Part shown: in pieces, positions 11,101 to 22,439 of the stretch | How positions within the stretch are numbered: position 1 is the first letter of the stretch | Layout of the letters: each line of letters begins with the position of its first letter | DNA from: Vicia villosa | Lineage: Eukaryota > Streptophyta > Magnoliopsida > Fabales > Fabaceae | DNA length: 64,000 bases | Assembly: GCF_029867415.1 (NCBI RefSeq) | Contig: NC_081185.1 | Coordinates: 120,879,987 to 120,943,986 of the forward strand | Reading direction: 5' to 3' | Program-made: the position numbers and the translations under genes | Notes under the pieces: model-generated | The model's database searches: none | The model's input: only the letters and a program-made list of their open reading frames with translations | Told to the model about the DNA's origin: nothing

Positions 11101-13578
11101 CTAAGTCTTCAAACCCATATCTCACTGGAGGTGTAATACGAAGGGGCTTCCTATCACGCACAAGTGTATAGTCTTGTACTCCACCTAAATTTGAGCCTGA
11201 TTCATCCTGTTGTTGGGCTACAACCTACCTTGGACTCACTAGTGGCTCCTTAATGTCCACCTAAATATTGTTCTGACTGGAATTTCCTACTTTAGTATCT
11301 GATACGACTATCACATTTGACTGTTTCAACATCCACTACTCATTAAATACAACATCTCTACTAACAACCACCTTCCTCTTAACTGGATCCTATAACTTGT
11401 AACCCTACATATTTTTATTGTAGCCAATAAAGATGCATTGTTTTGACTTGGAATCAAGTTTAGACCGATCCTCACTGGAAATATATACATATGTTTGAAC
11501 ACCCAAAAATCCTCAAATTACTCAGATTAATGGGATTACCTGTCCACACCTCCTCAACAATTTTGCCATTCAGTGAAGCTTGTGGTGATTTGTTGACAAG
11601 ATAGCAAGCCATATTTAGTGATGCTGTCCAAAAACTTTTTGAAAGACCAACATTTAATCGAAGACACCTTTGCCTTCCAGCATTGTTTTATCTCAAAATA
11701 GATAAAATTGTAGGACTGTAAAGTGTATAAACTTTTGATTCACAAACATCAAGAATAAAAGTGAATGACTGTAATTTACTCTTCTATACTATATACAATA
11801 AAATTAAATGCATGCTGGAATTACCATGGCTTTGACAAAATCACGGTGGTGCCATTATTTTAAGTGTAGGTTTTGTAAAATGAAAATGGTTTGCCATAAC
11901 TTGGCTTCATTCCTAGATGTGCCTGGCTTTATTACTAAATGTACTCTAAGGCGTGATGGAAAATATCAGTCTCCAAGATAAATAGATCAATGCTTTGAAA
12001 ATGTATTGGCCTTAATTAAGATCTTAAAACTTCAATGCATCTGATTTAGACATATTGTTCATCTGTCATCGTCACTTCAATAGCTGGTTCTGCTATAATA
12101 GATTCAGCATGTTAGTATTTATAGATATCAGGAAATTTTCTCTTCATTGCCGCTGCAAAATACAAAGAAATTAGTAAATAAATGACCATCAATTTCTCTT
12201 CAAGAGACAATGTATGATTATTATAAGTTCTGTCTAATTTGATTTTTTTTTTAACGTAGGTTCAAAACTTAACTGGTGGCCTATTGTGATAGGTAAGAAC
12301 AATAAACAATATCACTTTTATGACATCAACCTTTCTCATCCCATATTACAGTGGCATGAATTTTTCTTTTAAAAAAAATTGGCTGAAAACACCTTTTTTT
12401 TTTCTTTGATAAATTTAGGTGCTGCAGGATTTGGAGTATTGTTCTTAATAATTATTATGATTAGATGTCACCTTAAAAGGGGTACAGGTAGACAACAAAA
12501 GAGTATTTTCAGGAGAAGAAGAAAGCTTGTTGAGCACAATGTGAACGCTTTTATGCAAAATTATAATTTATCTATGCCAAGAAGATATAGGTATACAGAA
12601 GTAAAAAGGATCACAAACTCATTTCGAGAGAAATTAGGCCAAGGAGGATATGGTGTTGTATACAAAGCAAGTTTAAACGATGGTCGTCAAGTGGCAGTGA
12701 AAGTAATAAATGAATCAAAGGGAAATGGAGAAGAATTCATAAACGAAGTTGCTAGCATTAGTAGAACATCACACATGAACATTGTGTCACTTTTAGGTTA
12801 TTGTTATGAGGGGAACAAAAGAGCACTAATATATGAGTTCATGCCCAAAGGTTCATTGGATGGGTTCATCTATAAAAGTGAATTTCCTAATGCTATTTGT
12901 GATTTTGATTGGAACACTCTGTTCCAAATTGCAATAGGCATTGCTAGAGGACTAGAGTACTTGCATCAAGGATGCAACTCAAGGATTTTGCATCTTGATA
13001 TCAAACCCCAAAACATTCTTTTGGATGAAGATTTTTGTCCAAAAATATCTGACTTTGGTTTGGCTAAAATATGCCAAAAGAAGGATAGTATTGTGTCAAT
13101 ACTAGGGACAAGAGGAACTATAGGATATATGGCACCTGAAATATTTAGTAGAGCATTTGGTGGAGTCTCTTACAAGTCTGATGTGTACAGTTATGGCATG
13201 TTGATTCTTGAGATGATAGGAGGAAGAAAGAACTATGACACCGGAGGGTCGTGTACTTCTGAAATGTATTTTCCTGACTGGATTTATAAAGATCTTGAGC
13301 AAAGTAATAGTAGTACTCTTTTAAATAGTTTGACAATCTCAGAGGAAGAAAATGATATGGTTAGAAAGATTACTTTGGTGAGTCTATGGTGCATTCAAAC
13401 AAATCCATCAGACAGACCACCAATGAATAAGGTAATAGAAATGCTACAGGGGCCACTTTTATCAGTGTCATATCCTCCAAAGCCGATCTTGTTTTCTCCA
13501 GAAAGGCCAGCACTACCGGTAGAATGTATATCCTCATCCGATTTCAATGAAACAAGTTCAATTACAGTATCGAAATAA
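3431..13578 (+). CDS. LRK10L-type receptor-like kinase, gene A (3 exons)
   Basis: Transmembrane receptor serine/threonine kinase of the leaf-rust-10-like (LRK10L-2) family, predicted at the plasma membrane. Exons: 3431-4238, 12260-12292 and 12419-13578. All introns are GT-AG with phase 1, giving 666 aa. A signal peptide covers residues 1 to about 34. The GUB_WAK ectodomain shows FSCG and LKYPFWG, and the Cys-rich WAK-associated part ends FKCFCKDG. Exon 2 plus the start of exon 3 encode the transmembrane helix ([20 protein letters not shown]). Kinase landmarks: glycine loop GQGGYG about 354-359, VAVK lysine about 375, HLD 472-474, DFG 492-494, APE 519-521. HLD in place of HRD makes it a non-RD kinase, a class often linked to immune receptors. 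The frame is intact although the first intron is 8,021 bp and holds several retroelements. Ligand unknown. Confidence 0.9.
4764..4905. repeat. Cluster of TAACCGGTTA-like palindromes
   Basis: Five spaced variants occur within 142 bp: GTAACCGGTTAC, ATAACCGGTTAC, GTAATCGGTTAC, GTAACCAGTTAT and GTAACCGATTAC. Most are palindromic or near-palindromic decamers, about 25-45 bp apart. They lie in the proposed copia LTR and could be regulatory repeats of that LTR. Confidence 0.8.
5039..5119. repeat. (AT)n microsatellite
   Basis: AT dinucleotide run of about 80 bp within the proposed copia LTR. Confidence 0.97.
5337..5573 (-). pseudogene. Copia polyprotein C-terminus (RNase H end), split from the rest
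   Basis: The minus-strand frame reads [20 protein letters not shown], then [18 protein letters not shown]. This is the usual C-terminal tail of Ty1/copia RNase H (consensus HTSENVADMLTK..T..KF..C..L). The upstream part of the same protein resumes at 9667 on the other side of the Ogre-like solo LTR, ending with SKHIEVRF. The two halves are therefore one gene interrupted by a later insertion. Confidence 0.8.
5574..9661. mobile_element. Ogre-like solo LTR (4,088 bp) inserted in a copia element
   Basis: The block starts TGTAGCGGTGAAATT and ends GGGGTACAACA, with TG...CA termini. It is flanked by AGCCT (5569-5573) and AACCT (9662-9666), a 5-bp target-site duplication with one mismatch. It splits a copia RNase H coding region cleanly. 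It contains no gag or pol and no second LTR, so it is read as a solo LTR left by LTR-LTR recombination. The length above 4 kb and the ends fit legume Ogre LTRs; that family name is my recollection, not a search result. No credible gene lies inside. Confidence 0.65.
7136..7208 (-). other. tRNA-like segment with pol III A- and B-box motifs
   Basis: The minus strand reads GTTGGCTCAAATGGTAAAGG (A-box-like D-arm) and, about 45 nt later, GGATTCGAATC (B-box/T-loop) within GTGGATTCGAATCAC. A degenerate anticodon-arm-like hairpin lies between. The 3' acceptor end is not well paired. It could be a decayed tRNA gene or a SINE head embedded in the LTR; I cannot assign an anticodon. Confidence 0.4.
9667..11700 (-). 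pseudogene. Ty1/copia pol remnant (integrase, RT, RNase H), minus strand
   Basis: Reading from high to low coordinates: an integrase-core piece (about 11640-11530) with [20 protein letters not shown]; connector sequence; an RT piece near 10467-10260 with [20 protein letters not shown]; then [12 protein letters not shown] and an RNase H piece ending SKHIEVRF at 9667. Many stops and frameshifts make it non-functional. The order integrase before RT identifies Ty1/copia. The 5' LTR, gag and protease are absent, so the element is truncated near 11700. It lies in antisense orientation in intron 1 of gene A and continues at 5573 after the Ogre-like insertion. Confidence 0.8.
11701..12259 (+). other. 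Ancestral 3' part of intron 1 of gene A
   Basis: No gene. This stretch matches, in the same orientation relative to the gene, intron 1 of gene C at about 60780-60400 (reverse strand). Shared landmarks include AAGATAAATAGATCAATGC and CAATTTCTCTTCAAGAGACA. It is thus original intron sequence that predates the retroelement insertions. It ends at the acceptor AG 12258-12259. Confidence 0.65.
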
Positions 13579-13979
13579 TTGTTCTATCTATGAATCAAAT
13601 GATTAGCACTAAGACTGCCAAAATGGAACAATAAGCTTGTGTAACTGTTTCTGACATACAATTTTGGTATTAATTAGTTGAAACTCATAATAATAAATTT
13701 GATATAATTGTAATGATGCGTCATACTTGTCTAAAACACATACTTACATAATAATGTTTCATGAGCATTGGACTTCAGGAGTAGTTGCAACAGTGGCACT
13801 GTGGCAGCATAAGATGCAATGCAAACCTGTAACTAGGTGATGCTTTTCCCAGCTTTTAATTTCTATAACAGCATTAACATAAAAACACCAATTCATATAT
13901 TGAAAATATTTAAACAGGCTTAAACACCAAACCCTAAAATCGCTCAAAATAATAAGAGGGGAAAGACATTAACCTGTAA
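13579..13979. other. 3' UTR and downstream flank of gene A, homologous to flanks of B and C
   Basis: The first ~130 bp after the stop match the 3' UTR side of gene B (reverse strand of 18832-18700), for example GTGTAACTGTTTCTG against GTGTAACTGTCTCTG. The distal part (13740-13975, read on the minus strand) matches 18390-18600 and 58570-58770, sharing TTTTATGTTAATGCTG and TTGCATTGCAT. No intact coding frame is common to all copies. It is a duplicated flank, possibly a small gene remnant. Confidence 0.6.
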
Positions 13980-16900
13980 GTAGGGTATTGGGAACCAGAA
14001 AGAATTTCAAGAAACATGCTGAAATTCGTGGTGAGCACTTCATCGGAGCAGAAAGGTATTGGGAACCAGAAAGAATTCAGGTAATCGTAATGAACGTATA
14101 TGCTCCATGTGATTCAAGCGGAAAGAGGAGGTTGTGGAACGAGCTAAATGAGTTAATTAAAGCGAATTCGGAGGCAAGGTGGTGCATATTTGGAGACTTA
14201 AATTCTATAAGATCTGAATCAGAAAGGAAAGGTGTCGGAGAGTTCATAAGAAGTTAGTGAACGAGATGGACCACAAAGGAGAAGTATCAGTGCTATCCAC
14301 TAATGAAATTAAAATAAAAAGAGAGGCCTCTCAGACCAACTATATTCTCTATCAAGGATGAAGACAAGTATATTATGGCAAAAATCCTGAGTGAAATGGT
14401 TACGAGAGGGTGACGCTAATTCAAAGTTCTTTCACCGGTGTGTGGAGAATAGAAGGAAAAGAAACGAGATCTTGAGTATTGAGACGCAGAATGCGAAATT
14501 GACAGGAGTCCAAGAGATTAAACAAGAAATTGTTAATCATTTTTCAGAGGTGTTTAGAGGCTGTAAGGTAAATAAATCAACACTTAGAGATTTTGAGTTT
14601 AAGAAGATTGGTCCAGAGGATAACGAGAGCCTTATAGCCGAATTCTCAGAGGAAGAGGTTAGAGCAATGGTGTGGGGTTGTGATAGTTCGAAGAGTCTCG
14701 GCCCGGATGGGGTAAATATTGGGTTCATTAAAGAATTTTGGGAAATTCTCAAAGGATTTCATGAGATTCATTACGGAATTTCACTCGAATGGCAGATTGG
14801 TTAAAGGAATTAATAGTTCCTTCATTACCCTAATCCTGAAAGTGGAGAATCCGGTGAAGCTGTCTGAGTTTCGTCCTATTTCGTTAATAGGGTGTATATG
14901 TAAAGTTCTATCTAAACTTCTTACAAAAAGATTGAAAAAAGTGGTCCATAAACTAATCACAGAATCTCAGTTTGTATTTCTGGAAGGACGACAGATTGAC
15001 GACTGCATTCTTATAGGAAACGAATTGGTTGATGATGCAGTGAGGAGGAAACGAGAAGCTATCTTATTCAAAGAGGATTTTGAAAAGGCATACGTTTCAG
15101 TGGACTGGAAATTTCTTGATTTTATGATGGAGAGGATGGGTTTTAACTTAAAGTGGAGGAATTGGATGTAAAAATGCTTACGTACAGTAACTGTCACTGT
15201 GTTAGTCAACGGAAGTCCGACAGAAGAAATCTCGATGGGAAGAGGATTGAGACAAGGGGACCGTCTGTCCCCTTTTTTATTCCTTATAGCGGCAGAAGGT
15301 CTTAATCTTATTATGGTTAAAAGTGTGCACAGGAACCTATTTGAGGGGTATGAATTTGGAAATGGGGATCTAAAAGTATCACACATTCAATATGCAGATG
15401 ATACCATCATAGTAGGCAAAAGGAGTTGGAAGAATGTTTGGGCAATCAAACCAACCTTACAAATGTTTGAATTGGTGTCTGGTCTAAAAGTTAATCTCTA
15501 CAAGAGTTTATTAATTGGTATTAACACTTCATCAGTGTGGCTGGAGGAGGCAGCGTCGGTCCTCAACCATAAGATAGGGGGAACGCCTTTCAAATACTTA
15601 GGGATCTCTGTGGGAGGCAACCATTGAAGGGAAGGTGTGTGGAAACCGGTGATAGACATTGTGAGAAGGAGATTGGCATCATGGAATAATAAACATCTAT
15701 CGATTGGTGGACGTACTATTCTCTTAAAGTCGGTATTGTTCGCACTGCCCGTATATTATCTCTCTATCTTTAAGGCACCGTCTAGTATTATTCTAAAATT
15801 GGAATCACTGTTTAAGAACTTTTTGTGGGGTGGGGGTTTAGAGCGGAGGAAAGTGAACTGGGTCCAATGGGATAAGATTTGCCGAAAAAAGGAAGAAGGA
15901 AGTCTGGGAATAAAAAATCTAAAGGCCTTCAACTTAGCTTTAGTAGGAAAGTGGAAGTGGAGGTTACTTACAAAGAAGAATTCACTGTGGGTTAGAATTT
16001 TGGAGTCAAAATATGGGAGGAGTGGGAGAGGGGGAACTAAGATTGATAAATTTAGCTCCTTGTGGTGAAGAGATCTTCAACTATTAGATAAAGAGGAAGG
16101 AGGATTCAGGAAACATTGGTTTGAAAATAATTTATTTAAGGTTATTGGTGATGGAGCAGAAACCTCATTTTAGGAGGACCACTGGTTGGAAGGTGGGAGT
16201 TTAAAGAGTAAATTTCTACATCTGTTTATGCTGAGTAAAGATAAGGAAATTTTAGTGAGAGGCAATTAGGAGCGAGAATGGGAGAACAGAGTGGAATGGT
16301 GATTTGGAGAGTAGCCTAGAGGGGGAAAATTAGGGATGGCAACGGGTAGGGTCGGGTGCGGGTTTCACACTACCCAAACCCACACCCAAAATATCCGGTG
16401 GCACCCGAACTCAGTCAACTCGGGTTTTCACCCGTTGACTCGGGTTCGGGTTCGGGTGGACCCCGCGGGTTTGAGTATGCCTGCCATCCCTAGGGAAAAT
16501 GCTTAGAATGGGGAGGAAATCAAAGATATGATCCGTAGATTTTCACTAAGGAACAACGTCAAAGACAAATGTGGTTGGTATAAGAGTGTGTATTTGGTTA
16601 AAGAAGCGTATCATGTGATCATGGAGGGGCGATTGAATCATATTGGAGAAAATAAGGAGCTGGCAGCTGTATGGAACAAAATTGTTCCGGCAAAAGTATC
16701 GGTGTTAGTGTGGAGATTATGACAAAATAAAATTCTAAGTAGAGATAATCTAGTTAAGAGAGGAATCTTAGTTGAATCTCAAAATTCATGCCCTTATGGT
16801 TGTAGGAGTGAGGAAAATGTCAAACACTTTTTATTCGAATGTCTGTCAGCCTTGGTTGCATGGAGCGAGGTCCTAAGATGGATAGATTTCACATATGTTT

Positions 16901-18161
16901 CGCATAACTCTGCATTGCAGAATTTTTCTCATTTTGCAGGACTAAGCAATGGAGGTAGGGTACTTAGAGAAAGATTTTCCGTCATCTGGTTCGCGTGTGT
17001 ATGGATGATTTGGAAAAGAAGAAACGATAAGGTTTTTCAGACCCACAGAGCTAGGTCGAAGCATAGGTATCGAAGAAATACAGGTGCTGTCTTGGAAGTG
17101 GCTAAAGGCGAAGGTGGTAGGATTTAACTATGCACTTAACCAATGGAGTACTTAGGCTGGATTTGTCAAGAGTGAATTGAATTCTGGTTTAGAGTAGGGT
17201 GGTGCCTCGGGTTATGATTATATAGTTTTTGTTGTCGGTTCTTAGTTTCGTTGGAAACACTGCCTCAGCAAGAATTGGTGGCCAGGAACTGGTTACCTTT
17301 AATCTGGTTCGTCGTATATTCTTAGATGTGGAGGTTTTATTTCGTCTCCATTGAGGAGTTCCAGAATTGGAGTACAGGTGCAGAGTGGAGGCATCTGAAT
17401 GGTCCGCGGGGTGGCTGTGATTTCTCCGTTTGTATGCATTCCTTGGCCCGGAGTATAGTATTAGCGCAGTGTAGTACTGTTATTTTCTGGTTGTTTCTGC
17501 AGAATTCAGTAGTGGGTGTGTTGGCTGTTATGTGTTTGTTTTGTGAATTTGTTTCAATCATACTGGGCAGCAGTTTCTGTACCAAGTCTTTGGAGGCTTT
17601 GGGTTGCTGTTTGTATACTTATTAATTTTGTGCTGCTGGGTACCGGGTTGTCGCTAGCGCGTCGAACTGAAGTAAACGCAATCGCCACATTAGAAGGAAA
17701 CTCAAATGCTCTGGATGCTGATTTCGGTCTTCAGGTTGGAAGGAAATTGGGGGTGCAGGAAGTATTGAGAGTACTGCTGTCGGAATGGATTGTTCTAACT
17801 GATTTTTTTTGCCATGTTCTGAGATTCTGTTGCAGTCTTGCTCTCTGCAGAGGCGGGCCTTTTGTAAGGCCGAGATTTTGTAGCTTTTGATTCATCGATT
17901 CGGCGGTGATCTTGCGTATCTAGACTACAGTTCGCAAAATGCGGTTTTATTTCAGCAAATTTGTTTCATATATTTATATAGTGAGTCATTTGTATAGGTG
18001 TATGGCAAGAATTCTCAGTTTTTTTCCTTCTGGTTTAGGTTGTTGTCCGGTTTGTTTTGTGGTTGGTTGGAGTGGGTTTGTTTTGATATAATAGGTTATG
18101 TGACATCCCTTATGCCTTATTATGATTAATAAAAGTGTTTCTTTGGCCTTGCAAAAAAAAA
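13980..18161 (+). mobile_element. L1-type LINE, 5' truncated and mutated
   Basis: Non-LTR retrotransposon ORF2 remnant in successive frames. An endonuclease piece has VMNVYAPCDSSGKRR and CIFGDLNSIRSESER (about 14080-14230). RT motifs follow: SKSLGPDGVNIGFIKEFW, FRPISLIGCICKVLSKLL, RQGDRLSPFLFLIAAEGL, and the catalytic box QYADDTI (about 15390). A zinc-binding RT tail has WNKIVPAKVSVLVWRL (about 16670-16720). A long 3' UTR ends with AATAAAAG and an A9 run at 18153-18161. Stops and frameshifts rule out activity. ORF1 and the true 5' end are missing. A 22-bp duplication (GGTATTGGGAACCAGAAAGA...) lies at its start. The target-site duplication is uncertain (acattaacc against acattatcc). Confidence 0.85.
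16331..16492. mobile_element. Small inverted-repeat element (MITE) inside the LINE
   Basis: It begins TAGGGATGGCA and ends TGCCATCCCTA, an 11-bp perfect inverted repeat, with a GC-rich interior of GGGTTCGGGT and CACCCG runs. At 162 bp with no coding it interrupts LINE ORF2 just before the zinc-binding tail. The outermost TA may be the target-site duplication. Its high GC content contrasts with the surroundings. Superfamily not assigned. Confidence 0.8.
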
Positions 18162-18832
18162 CATTATCCATTAAAACATGAATAACTTTCCCGCGCAGAC
18201 CCTCGAACCCATGAGTTTTCTAGTTAGATATTACGGTGTTACTTCAGTAGTGAATCTTTTTTTCCATTTTCGTTTCATCTCCATGGTTCTGTACCGGCAA
18301 GGATTTATCTTCACGGCTTTCAACCTGCTTAAATGTCATCGCTATGTCATCGCTCATTATGGGTGAAGCTCTTCATTTTTGCTAACCAGTACAGGTACAT
18401 CTCTTTCCCCTCTATACTTTTAGGGGTTTTGTGTTTAAAGAGCGGGTTTCATTACTTTCCATGTATAATTTGGTGTTTTTATGTTAATGCTGGTTCAGAC
18501 GCACCAATATCAATAACAAGATTGCATTGCATTCCAAACTACCACTGTTGCATCTGTGTTTGTAGACATTTGCTTCTATATTTATTGAAATTTTGTATGT
18601 TTGACAAGTATGGTGCATGATTTGAATTCACAACAGAAATAATAAGATTGTTATATGAATACAAAAAATATGCCAGTAGTTTAGCCATTGCAATCACTAC
18701 AACTATATGAAATTGATTTTGAATTTCAAATAATTAATTCTAAAACTGTATGCCAGAGACAGTTACACAAGTTCTTGTTCCACTTTGGAAGCCGTGGACA
18801 TAACATAATCATTTGAATCATAGAAAGAACAA
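18162..18832. other. Downstream flank of gene B (shared with gene C)
   Basis: No intact gene. The segment 18340-18620 is highly similar to 58530-58770 downstream of gene C (GTGAAGCTCTTCA, ATCTCTTTCCCCTCTA, TTTTATGTTAATGCTGGTTC) and, inverted, to 13740-13975 downstream of gene A. The last ~230 bp are the 3' UTR side of gene B. Short open frames here are not conserved across the copies. Confidence 0.6.
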
Positions 18833-21800
18833 TTATTTCGATACTGTAATTGAACTTGTTTCATTGAAATCGGATGAGGATATACATTCTACCGGTAGTG
18901 CAGGCCTTTCAGGAGAAAACAAGACCGGCTTTGGAGGATATGACACTGATGAAAGTGGTCCAAGTAGCATTTCTATTACTTTATTCATCGCTGGTCTATC
19001 GGATGGATTAGTTTGAATGCACCATAGACTCACCAAAGTAATCTTTCTAACCATATCATTTTCTTCCTCTGAGATTGTCAAATTATTTAAAAGAGTGTTA
19101 CTAGTATTACCTTGCTCAAGATCTTTATAAATCCAATCAGGAAAATACATTTCAGAAGTACTCGACCCTCCAGTGTCATAGTTCTTTCTTCCTCCTATCA
19201 TTTCAAGAATCAACATGCCATAACTGTACACATCAGACTTGTAAGAAACTCCACCAAATGCTCTACTAAATATTTCGGGTGCCATATATCCTATAGTTCC
19301 TCTTGCCCCTAGTATTGACACAATACTATCCTTCTTTTGGCATATTTTAGCCAAACCAAAGTCAGATATTTTTGGACAAAAGTCTTCATCCAAAAGAATG
19401 TTTTGGGGTTTGATATCAAGATGCAAAATCCTTGAGTTGCATCCTTGATGTAAGTACTCTAGTCCTCTAGCAATGCCTATTGCAATTTGGAACAGAGTGT
19501 TCCAATCAAAATCACAAATAGCATTAGGAAATTCACTTTTATAGATGAACTTATCCAATGAACCTTTGGACATGAACTCATATATTAGTGCTCTTTTGTT
19601 TCCCTCATAACAATAACCAAAGAGTGACACAATGTTCATGTGTGATGTTCTACTAATGCTAGCAACTTCATTTATGAATTCTTCTCCACTCCCCTTTGAC
19701 TCTTTTATTACTTTAACGGCCACTAAACGACTGTCAAATAAACTTGCTTTGTACACAACACCATATCCTCCCTGGCCTAGTTTCTCTCGAAATGAGTTTG
19801 TGATCCTTTTTATTTCTGTATAACTGTATCTTCTTGGCATGGATAAATTATAATTTTGCATAAAAACATCCACATTGTGCTCAACAAGCTTTCTTCTTTT
19901 CCTGAAAATACTCTTTTGTTGTCTACCCGTACCTCTTTTAAGGAAACAACTAATCGTAATAACAATAATAAAGAACATTGTTACTCCGAATCCTACAGCA
20001 CCTGAATTTATCAAAGGAAAAATAAATAATTTTCATCTAATTTTTTAGGAAAAAAAATCATGCAAATGTGGGTTGAGAAACACTGATATCATAAAAAGTG
20101 ATATTGTTTACTATTCTTACCTATCACAATAAGCCTCCTGTTATGTTTTGAACCTACAATAAAAAAAATCTAATCAAATGAAACTGATAATGATCATGCA
20201 TTGCCTAGAAGAGAAACAAATGGTCATTCATTTTCTTGCTTTGTTTATATTTTTCAGCACCTCTAATGAGAAATGGTCCCTGAAATAATGTGCATGTTGC
20301 TATTGCATGCATGCTAACTATAGATCATTGGGATATGTTGAAATTTTCCTGATATAATTAAGAAATACTGGCAAATTGTTGAATCTGGTTTAGCAGAAAG
20401 AGCCCGCTAATGAAGTGACGTTGACAGTGGCACAATTTATTTTTGGAGACTAATATTTTCGAAGACCTTCAAGCACATTTAGTGTGCAATGTAAAAGAAG
20501 CATAAAGGGAACACGAAGGCAAGATAGCCGGTTATTACAAGAGATTTATTGAAGGATTTTCAAAGTTAGCAATGCCTCTGACCCAGTTGACTCGGAAAGG
20601 TCAAGCTTTTCTGTGAGGCAGACACTATAAAGCAAGTTTTCAAGATCTTAAGAAAATATTGACGTCAGCGCTAGTCTAAATCTTGCCAAGTTCGAGTGAA
20701 TCTTTTATAGTATATTGTGATGCATCTAAACTAGATCTTGGTGGGGTACTTAAGCATAATGGTCAGTTTCTAGCCTATGTTTTAAGATAGTTTAAGATTC
20801 ATGAAAAGAATTATCCTCCTCGTGATTTGGGGTCAGCGACAATGGTGTTTGTGCTTAAGACTTGGAGACGCTACTGCCTGAATGGGTCGAGATTCAAAGT
20901 AGGTGAAGATAAAGTAATTTAAATTTAAATAATTTTTTGTATAAAATTAAACATGTAAAAGTCATATTTGAACTAAAAATATACCAATCTTACTTTCTAA
21001 TAGAATCAATTAGAATAATCAATACTATTCGAATGAAACCAAATTGTTTAAAAAAAAAAAAAAACATATTAAAATCAATTCCAAACTTAAAAAAAAAAAA
21101 AAAGACATACACAATGACACTATATTTCATCTAATGTGATACTTTTAATCGTAATTGCTCATGAATAATGACAAAACAAACTATAATGTAAAATTAAATT
21201 AAATGTTCAGATTAGATTATTATTAATATAAAAATGCAATTAGTAAAAAGTATAGATATACCCGGATGTGGAGATTCTTGAGACTGTTGTGGCGGAGAAG
21301 AACAAGATTGATCTCTGCAGTAGCAGGTTGTTTGCTTTGACATCCAATCATAACCACAAAATCCACTTGAATTTTTACACTTCTCACAATCTTCAGTACC
21401 TGCTATCCATTTCACCACAAATCCATCTCTGACTGCGCTTTGTATTTTAGTTGAATCACTAACATCAACCGATGAATTAGAAATTGGAACACTGATACTT
21501 TCTTGGCATGAAGAAGCTTGGAGACCAATATTTGGACCAAACCAAATATAAACATATTTAGCAGCAAAACCATTTGAAGAACATGGAAAATGTCCAAATG
21601 GAGATGGAAAAGTAATTGAAAGTGGACAATCATAAAAGAAGGTAAGATTATTGTATTTAGAACCATAAACAAAGATCTTAGTGTCTAATGTTGTGTTGAC
21701 ATATTTTGCTGGGCATAATCCTTGCAAATAGTCTTCTCTAGTGATTCTCAAAGTATGTTCGAAAGAGTTGGCTTCTAAAACACGATACTTGACATCATTG

Positions 21801-22033
21801 ATTGTTATGTAACTGATGTTGTTTACGCAACTGAGTTGCAACAAAGGGTAGCCACACTCTTTTGGTCGATCCTCTCCCCAGAAAGGAAAACCAATTTGTG
21901 TTATATTTCCACATGTAAACAGATTATCACAACCTTCACCAGAGCTCAAATATAAAGGTATCTGAATCAGTTTCAAGAGGACTATGAATTGAATAATATG
22001 GATAGGAGGAAGGATATTAAACAAGTAAGCCAT
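18833..22033 (-). CDS. LRK10L-type receptor-like kinase, gene B (3 exons)
   Basis: Exons on the minus strand: 22033-21262, 20153-20121 and 20001-18833; GT-AG introns of 1,108 and 119 bp, phase 1, giving 657 aa. I chose the ATG at 22033 because it leaves a signal peptide of about 30 residues just before the first ectodomain cysteine. An upstream in-frame ATG at 22132 would add 33 residues. The ectodomain has LFTCGNITQIGFPFWGEDRP and ends in a Cys-rich segment with CYCRDQSC, a GUB_WAK/WAK-associated arrangement clearly different from A and C. Exon 2 gives SKHNRRLIVI. The kinase exon is nearly identical to A and C: GQGGYG, VAVK, HLD (non-RD), DFG, MAPEIF; the activation segment reads GARGT where A has GTRGT. 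Gene B is tail to tail with gene A. Intron 1 holds a gypsy fragment. Apparently intact. Confidence 0.88.
20500..20900 (+). pseudogene. Ty3/gypsy RT-RNase H remnant in intron 1 of gene B
   Basis: The plus strand reads AGYYKRFIEGFSKLAMPLTQ then LTRKGQAF, the thumb/connection region of a gypsy RT. Further on come a degenerate YCDASKLDLGGVL-like segment and EKNYPPRDLG from the RNase H domain. Several stops interrupt it. About 400 bp remain with no LTRs; it is antisense to gene B. It probably replaced part of the ancestral intron shared by A and C. Confidence 0.75.
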
Positions 22034-22439
22034 TCTAAGAGAGTAAAGAACTAAAATCTCTGCAGCAACATTATTGACTATGCAGAGAAATGAGGAATTT
22101 AATAGTAAATGTAAAAAATAATAATATTTCATTTAGAAAAATACATGGTCATTCTTCTGACTTGTAGAGAATAAGTTAGGAGATGTAGTAGGAGTATTTG
22201 ATTGAGTCAATCTATAAGGTCCCAGCAAGAAAAGGACTGGACGACTAGGTTTATGCATTGACTAATAAGATTGAAGGAGAAGCCATGTAATTTCGAAGGA
22301 TTTAAGAATTAAGTTAGTCTACATATATAATAAAGTTTATCCATAAAGATAAATGGGAAACAAATTGCACCGCAATTCATTATGGATGGCAAAATCAATG
22401 ATTTTATAATCATATTCATTGACCTATGAAACACAACGT
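22034..22439. other. Upstream region of gene B
   Basis: 5' leader and presumed promoter of gene B. AT-rich, with no clear single TATA element and no gene. Confidence 0.4.

Noticed and set aside
14537..15386. Minus-strand frames over LINE ORF2
   Set aside because: They are complements of the RT coding sequence.
17326..17890. Open frames of 82-124 aa in the LINE 3' part
   Set aside because: They lie after the zinc-binding tail in a LINE 3' UTR and show no recognisable protein.
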